This document shows positions 22,276-25,749 of a DNA stretch of 25,749 nt, in pieces. Each line of letters opens with the position of its first letter. The first letter of the stretch is position 1. The notes beneath the pieces were generated by a model that ran no database searches, was not told where the DNA came from, and saw only the letters and a program-made list of their open reading frames with translations. This stretch comes from an uncultured Collinsella sp. (GTDB taxonomy: Bacteria > Actinomycetota > Coriobacteriia > Coriobacteriales > Coriobacteriaceae), in assembly GCA_900541665.1 (NCBI GenBank), contig UQKV01000029.1, positions 1-25,749 of the forward strand, in the 5' to 3' direction. A program made the translations under genes and the position numbers.

Positions 22276-23310
22276 ATGTCCCATAGCGTTACCGATAGCA
22301 CCGTCCTGCTGGGTCACGGCTCCGGCGGCCAGATGATGAAACGCATCATCGATGAGGTCTTTTTAGATGCCTTTGGGTCGCCCGAGCTGCTCGAGGGCAA
22401 CGACGCCGGCGTCGCTACGCTGCCCGCGAGCGGGCGCATCGCCATGTCGACCGACAGCTTTGTAGTCTCGCCGCAGTTCTTCCCCGGTGGCAACATCGGC
22501 CGCCTCGCCGTGTGCGGAACCGTCAACGACGTCGCGACCTCGGGCGCCAACGTGCGCTACCTGTCGTGCGGCTTTATCCTCGAAGAGGGCTATCCCATGG
22601 ATAGGCTCCGCCAGATTGTGCAGACGATGGCCGAGACGGCGCACGAGGCGGGCGTGTCCATAATCACGGGCGACACCAAGGTGGTCGAGCGCGGCGGGGC
22701 CGACGGCGTCTATATCAATACCGCCGGCGTGGGCGAGGTGCCTGCGGGCGTGGCGCTCAGCGGCGCAAACTGCCAGCCCGGCGATGTCATCCTGGTCTCG
22801 GGTACACTGGGCGACCACGGCATCGCTATCATGAGCCAACGCGAGGGTCTGGCGTTTTCGAGCACCATCGAAAGCGACGCCGCGCCGCTCAACCACCTGA
22901 TTGCCGATGTGCTTTCCGCAGCACCCGACACACGCTGCTTCCGCGACCCCACGCGCGGTGGCCTGGCCTCGACGCTCAACGAGTTTGCACAGGCCAGCGG
23001 CGTTGCCATGGAGGTCGACGAGGATGCCGTGCCCGTGCGTCCCGACGTGCAGGCCGCCTGCGAGATGCTCGGCTACGATGTGCTGCAGGTGGCAAACGAG
23101 GGCAAGATGGTTGCCGTCGTGCCGGCCGAACAAGCCGATGCGGCGCTGGCCGCCATGCGCGCCGCCCGCTACGGCGAGCACGCCGCGATTATCGGCCGCG
23201 TGCTGCCACTTGGATCGGACGCTCGACCCGCCGTGCGCGTACGTACCGGCTGGGGCTCGACCCGCATCCTCGACATGCTCGTAGGAGAGCAGCTGCCGAG
23301 AATTTGCTAA
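22276..23310 (+). CDS. hypE: Hydrogenase maturation protein HypE
   Basis: HypE dehydrates the thiocarbamate on its C-terminal cysteine to thiocyanate, using ATP, and passes the cyanide to iron on HypCD; 344 residues. The ATG at 22276 is preceded by TTGGAG. It belongs to the PurM-like fold: LLGHGSGGQMMKRII (11-25), GNDAGVATL, STDSFVVSP, GTVNDVATSGA, VSIITGDTKVVE, GTLGDHGIAIM and RDPTRGGLASTLNEFA. It ends in PRIC, so the required terminal cysteine is present. The family signatures are complete, and it closes the hypFCDE run. hypA, hypB and hydrogenase subunits are not in the window. Confidence 0.97.
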   Translation: MSHSVTDSTVLLGHGSGGQMMKRIIDEVFLDAFGSPELLEGNDAGVATLPASGRIAMSTDSFVVSPQFFPGGNIGRLAVCGTVNDVATSGANVRYLSCGFILEEGYPMDRLRQIVQTMAETAHEAGVSIITGDTKVVERGGADGVYINTAGVGEVPAGVALSGANCQPGDVILVSGTLGDHGIAIMSQREGLAFSSTIESDAAPLNHLIADVLSAAPDTRCFRDPTRGGLASTLNEFAQASGVAMEVDEDAVPVRPDVQAACEMLGYDVLQVANEGKMVAVVPAEQADAALAAMRAARYGEHAAIIGRVLPLGSDARPAVRVRTGWGSTRILDMLVGEQLPRIC

Positions 23311-23415
23311 CGACAAAAGCTCAGGGCTATTAAAGATATTCAGATTCCAAACATGCCCGGCACGCATGCCCAGTATTATGGGGTGCGTTTTACAACTCAA
23401 GCGGCAGGAGCACCC

Positions 23416-24084
23416 ATGGCAGCGGATTATTCCCATGTGATCTTTGATCTGGACGGCACCATCCTCAACACGCTCGAGGACCTGGCGGCCGCCGGCAACC
23501 ATACCTGCGAGATGCACGGCTGGCCCACGTTTGCCGTAGACGAGTACCGCTACAAGGTGGGAAACGGCATGCTCAAGCTGGTTGAGCGCTTTATGCCCGC
23601 CGAGTATGCGGGCGACGGCCGCATGTTTGAGCAGGCGCTTGCCGAGTTTAGGGCTTACTACGGCGAGCACAAGGAGGACCACACCGCCCCCTATGCCGGC
23701 ACGATCGAGACGCTCGACCGCCTACGCGCCGCGGGCGCTCAGCTTGCCGTGCTCACCAACAAGGACCACGTCTCGGCGGCTCCGCTTATCGAAAAGTATT
23801 TTGGTTCCGAGCGCTTTGCGCTGGTGCAGGGCCGTGTCGATGCGTTTCCGCCCAAGCCCGAAGCACCCGTCACGCTGCATGTGATGGAAGAGCTAGGCGC
23901 CGACCCGGCGACCACGCTCTACGTAGGCGATTCCAATGTCGATATCCTGACCGGCCACAACGCCGGCCTTAAGAGTGCGGGCGTCAGCTGGGGTTTCCGC
24001 GGCCGCGCAGAGCTGGAAGCCGCCGGCGCCGACTACGTGGTGGACACCCAGGGCGAGCTCGCAGCGCTAATCCTGGGCGAGTAA
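23416..24084 (+). CDS. HAD-superfamily phosphatase, phosphoglycolate-phosphatase-like
   Basis: This 222-residue cytosolic HAD hydrolase is from the ATG at 23416 (AGGAG five bases upstream). Motif I is VIFDLDGTILNTLEDL with nucleophile D11 and D13. Motif II is AVLTNKDH. The motif III lysine is in KPEAPVTLHVMEELG, and motif IV is YVGDSNVDILTGHNAG. A helical cap of about 75 residues lies between motifs I and II (GNGMLKLVERFMPAEY). The overall pattern matches Gph/PGP-type phosphatases, which clear 2-phosphoglycolate or related phosphomonoesters, but substrate specificity in this group is not readable from sequence. It is separate from hypE by 105 bases and followed by a repeat and a terminator. 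Confidence 0.88.
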   Translation: MAADYSHVIFDLDGTILNTLEDLAAAGNHTCEMHGWPTFAVDEYRYKVGNGMLKLVERFMPAEYAGDGRMFEQALAEFRAYYGEHKEDHTAPYAGTIETLDRLRAAGAQLAVLTNKDHVSAAPLIEKYFGSERFALVQGRVDAFPPKPEAPVTLHVMEELGADPATTLYVGDSNVDILTGHNAGLKSAGVSWGFRGRAELEAAGADYVVDTQGELAALILGE

Positions 24085-24131
24085 CGAGCGACACTGCTTA
24101 ACGCAGCTGCGACAATGCTGTTGCGCGGAAA

Positions 24132-24188
24132 GTAGTCGTTGGGGACGTTCTTAAACGACTAGTCAGACAAGAACGCCCCAACGACTAC
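24132..24188. repeat. Paired palindromic unit, candidate dispersed repeat
   Basis: The arms at 24132-24152 and 24169-24188 are inverted copies (GTAGTCGTTGGGG and beyond into GTTCTT), identical over 20 bases apart from one inserted base. Within the left half, TAGTCGTT (24133-24140) also pairs with AACGACTA (24154-24161). Two nested pairings suggest two inverted REP-like units rather than a simple terminator. No T-tract follows. Confidence 0.65.
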
Positions 24189-24258
24189 CCCAACAATGGC
24201 AACGCCGCAGGTAGAGGACGGACAGCGAGCGGACACCAGAGCGAACAAATTGGCATGA

Positions 24259-24299
24259 AAAGAGGACGGCATAGACCTTCTGGTCATACCGTCCTCTTT
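24259..24299 (+). terminator. Probable terminator between convergent genes
   Basis: AAAGAGGACGG (24259-24269) pairs perfectly with CCGTCCTCTTT (24289-24299), with an inner GACC/GGTC pairing in the loop. The A-rich start and T-rich end are symmetrical, so it could work in both directions for the HAD gene (plus) and the lipoprotein gene (minus). Confidence 0.6.
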
Positions 24300-24387
24300 G
24301 AATGACAAGTTGTCGCTCTGGTGCCCGCGCAACGTCGAGCAGTTGCGGCGTTTGGTAAAACGCCGTAACGAACTACCGCGTAACCCC

Positions 24388-24945
24388 CTAGCTCAGCATT
24401 GCATCCATCATCTCGGAGTTGACGGAGTCGTCGGCAGACCACTCGCCGTCGTCGTTGCAGGTGTACTTGAAGATAACCGTGGTCTTCCTGGGCTCGGTGG
24501 CCTTGGTCACATCGACCATAACCTGACCGGCCATCTTATACAGCTCGTCATCGGAAGGAACCGTATCAAGCGCGGCGACCTTCTCCTGATACTGGGTGGA
24601 GAAGTCCTCGACGATCTTGTTCATGGACTTGCAGGTGATGGAGACCTCGGCGGTCGCGACACCCTTGTCCTCGTCGACCGTCACGTCGCCGATCTTGTAG
24701 TCAAAGCCTTCGAGATAGGTCTTGGCATACTCCTTGGGATCGATACCCAGCTGCTCGAACTCGTCGCCCGAAGCCTCCTCCAGACCAGAGAGGAAGTCGT
24801 CGCCACCGTTCTTGACCTCGTCAAACTGCGTCGTAAGATCCTCGGTGATGAGTTCCTCAACCGAAGGGCCTCCGCAACCGGAAAGCACGACCACGCATGC
24901 AACCAAGACGGCCATGAGGGGCGCAAGCAGCAGCTTCTTTTTCAT
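24388..24945 (-). CDS. Lipoprotein of unknown function
   Basis: This 185-residue exported lipoprotein starts at the ATG at 24945 after GGGAGGAACAAC; the frame is open further upstream, but that part has no protein-like features. The signal sequence is MKKKLLLAPLMAVLVACVVV with lipobox LSGC, so the mature protein begins with a lipidated Cys at residue 26. The mature part is acidic and soluble (VEELITEDLTTQFDEVKNGG, FDYKIGDVTVDEDKGVATAE). The alternation of helices and strands resembles small actinobacterial and Firmicute lipoproteins of the DUF5105 kind, but I cannot confirm the family. A probable promoter is at 25011-25040. No partner gene is evident nearby. Confidence 0.85.
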   Translation of the reverse strand: MKKKLLLAPLMAVLVACVVVLSGCGGPSVEELITEDLTTQFDEVKNGGDDFLSGLEEASGDEFEQLGIDPKEYAKTYLEGFDYKIGDVTVDEDKGVATAEVSITCKSMNKIVEDFSTQYQEKVAALDTVPSDDELYKMAGQVMVDVTKATEPRKTTVIFKYTCNDDGEWSADDSVNSEMMDAMLS

Positions 24946-25010
24946 GTTGTTCCTCCCAATGAGCGGCACCGCGCTTCCCGGACGCGGCACACGTTGTAAT
25001 AAGTAAGCCC

Positions 25011-25040
25011 ATACTATCCACTTATGAACACCCTCGGCAA
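25011..25040 (-). promoter_or_regulatory. Candidate promoter of the lipoprotein gene
   Basis: On the minus strand, TTGCCG (25040-25035), an 18-base spacer and TAGTAT (25016-25011), 65 bases before the ATG. Both hexamers are partial matches. Confidence 0.4.
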
Positions 25041-25123
25041 CGCGAAGGCGCGGTCGGTTCGTTTTAGCGTCCGAACGGTTTGCAAACCCGCCAAACGTGC
25101 AATAAAACGCTTCCCCGCGGTGC

Positions 25124-25155
25124 AATAAAAAAGGTGGCCGGAAAACCCGACCACC
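25124..25155 (-). terminator. Rho-independent terminator of the PTS EIIA gene
   Basis: On the minus strand, GGTGGTCGG (25155-25147) pairs with CCGGCCACC (25141-25133; one G-U pair), followed by TTTTTTATT. It ends 27 bases after the EIIA stop codon. Confidence 0.85.
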
Positions 25156-25181
25156 CTTGCACATCCTTTGGATGCCGCAGT

Positions 25182-25718
25182 TTACTTGCGGACGACCTTA
25201 ACGATGGCGTCACCGGCGGCGACAGCGGAGTCGGCCTCGACGGCAAGTTCGACATCGGCAAACTCGGCGGTGTTGGACACGGCCACGACGACGCAGTCCT
25301 TGTAACCGGCAGCAGCGATCTTGGCGCGGTCGATCTTGAGAATGGGCTGGCCAGCCTTCACAACGTCGTCGGCCTTGACGAAGCCCTCGAAGCCGTCGCC
25401 GTTCATGTTGACGGTATCGACGCCAACGTGCACCAGAACCTCGATGCCGCTATCGGACTGCAGACCCACGGCGTGACCCATGGTGACAGTCACCTTACCG
25501 TCGCAGGGAGCGTAGACCAGATCATCCTCGGGCCACACGGCGCAGCCCTTGCCCAGGACCTCGCCGCCAAAGACGGGATCGGGCACGTCAGCCATCTTGA
25601 TGACCTTGCCCTTGACGGGCGAGCACAGCACGTCGGCGCCGGCAGAAGCAGAGATGGAGGACGGAGCAGCGGCAGCCGCGGGCTCAGCCTTCTTCTTGAA
25701 CATGTCAAACAGACCCAT
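25182..25718 (-). CDS. PTS glucose-family enzyme IIA (Crr-like)
   Basis: This is a 178-residue cytosolic phosphocarrier that accepts phosphate from HPr and passes it to a sugar-specific IIB domain. The ATG at 25718 follows AGGAGAAAACGT. The N-terminus, MGLFDMFKKK, is amphipathic and basic, like the membrane-touching tail of E. coli IIA-Glc, then an Ala/Ser linker. The IIA domain runs from about 28 to 178: SPVKGKVIKMADVPDPVFGGEVLGKG, H82 in TMGHAVGL, and the phosphorylated H97 in VLVHVGVDTV. It is a stand-alone IIA and so may serve several IIBC permeases and also carry catabolite signalling. It has its own terminator. No permease is visible before the window ends. Confidence 0.93.
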   Translation of the reverse strand: MGLFDMFKKKAEPAAAAAPSSISASAGADVLCSPVKGKVIKMADVPDPVFGGEVLGKGCAVWPEDDLVYAPCDGKVTVTMGHAVGLQSDSGIEVLVHVGVDTVNMNGDGFEGFVKADDVVKAGQPILKIDRAKIAAAGYKDCVVVAVSNTAEFADVELAVEADSAVAAGDAIVKVVRK

Positions 25719-25749
25719 ACGTTTTCTCCTCTTGATTAAGCGCAACGTT

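Larger units (their letters stand above)
24085..24387. other. Gene-free convergent gap with palindromes
   Basis: This 303-base stretch between the HAD gene and the lipoprotein gene holds no convincing reading frame. It contains a repeat-like long hairpin (24132-24188), a probable terminator (24259-24299) and a short perfect hairpin at 24346-24365 (CGGCGTTT, loop GGTA, AAACGCCG), close to the end of the minus-strand lipoprotein gene. Confidence 0.7.

Noticed and set aside
22363..23682. Long 439-codon minus-strand open frame across hypE and the HAD gene
   Set aside because: It is antisense to two firmly identified genes, its translation is low-complexity His/Gly/Ala/Arg-rich, and it has no family motif; a usual artefact of GC-rich coding DNA.

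Overview
The window reads as chromosome from a high-GC, Gram-positive, anaerobic actinobacterium of the Coriobacteriia type, probably Collinsella-like. That placement is inference from gene content ([NiFe]-hydrogenase maturation genes with a NikR regulator, a compact de novo NAD operon, a LytTR/GHKL two-component pair, a PTS IIA protein), strong GGAGG-type ribosome binding sites and GC-rich codon use. No rRNA, tRNA, integrase, transposase or CRISPR array was found.

Layout. (1) 1-3199, minus strand: nadA-nadB-nadC, the route from aspartate and DHAP to nicotinate mononucleotide. nadC runs off the left edge. A perfect 19-bp inverted repeat sits on the nadA promoter. (2) 3493-5492, plus strand: a LytTR response regulator and a six-helix GHKL histidine kinase, overlapping by one base. 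(3) 5557-6132, minus strand: a protein that looks like a uracil-DNA glycosylase without its catalytic motifs. (4) 6269-6589, plus strand: thioredoxin, followed by a terminator. (5) 6778-15335, minus strand: eight tightly packed genes, visibly less GC-rich than the flanks. In transcription order they encode a lidless Hsp70, a J-like/TPR protein with C-terminal membrane helices, a mini GrpE, an FtsK/SpoIIIE-type ATPase, a coiled-coil tail-anchored protein, a small helical protein, a membrane-anchored peptidoglycan amidase and a zinc-ribbon membrane protein with a YARHG motif. A divergent XRE regulator is at 15483. (6) 15963-17237, plus strand: an AAA/DUF4143 ATPase behind a tandem repeat. (7) 17324-23310, plus strand: a small helical protein, nikR, hypF, hypC, hypD and hypE. 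(8) 23416-24084, plus strand: a HAD phosphatase. (9) 24388-25718, minus strand: a lipoprotein and a PTS EIIA protein.

The best candidate for an undescribed system is the eight-gene cluster. It pairs a private Hsp70/J/GrpE trio with an FtsK/EssC-like motor, a small WXG100-sized protein, a cell-wall hydrolase and three other membrane proteins. My working idea is an envelope-associated machine in which the chaperone trio handles substrates of, or remodels, an ATPase-driven assembly or export apparatus. The gene identities are reasonably supported by motifs. The joint function is inference.

Two intergenic regions carry paired, inverted palindromic units that look like dispersed REP/REPIN-type repeats (18098-18201 and 24132-24188). 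A 23-bp tandem repeat lies upstream of the DUF4143 ATPase gene.
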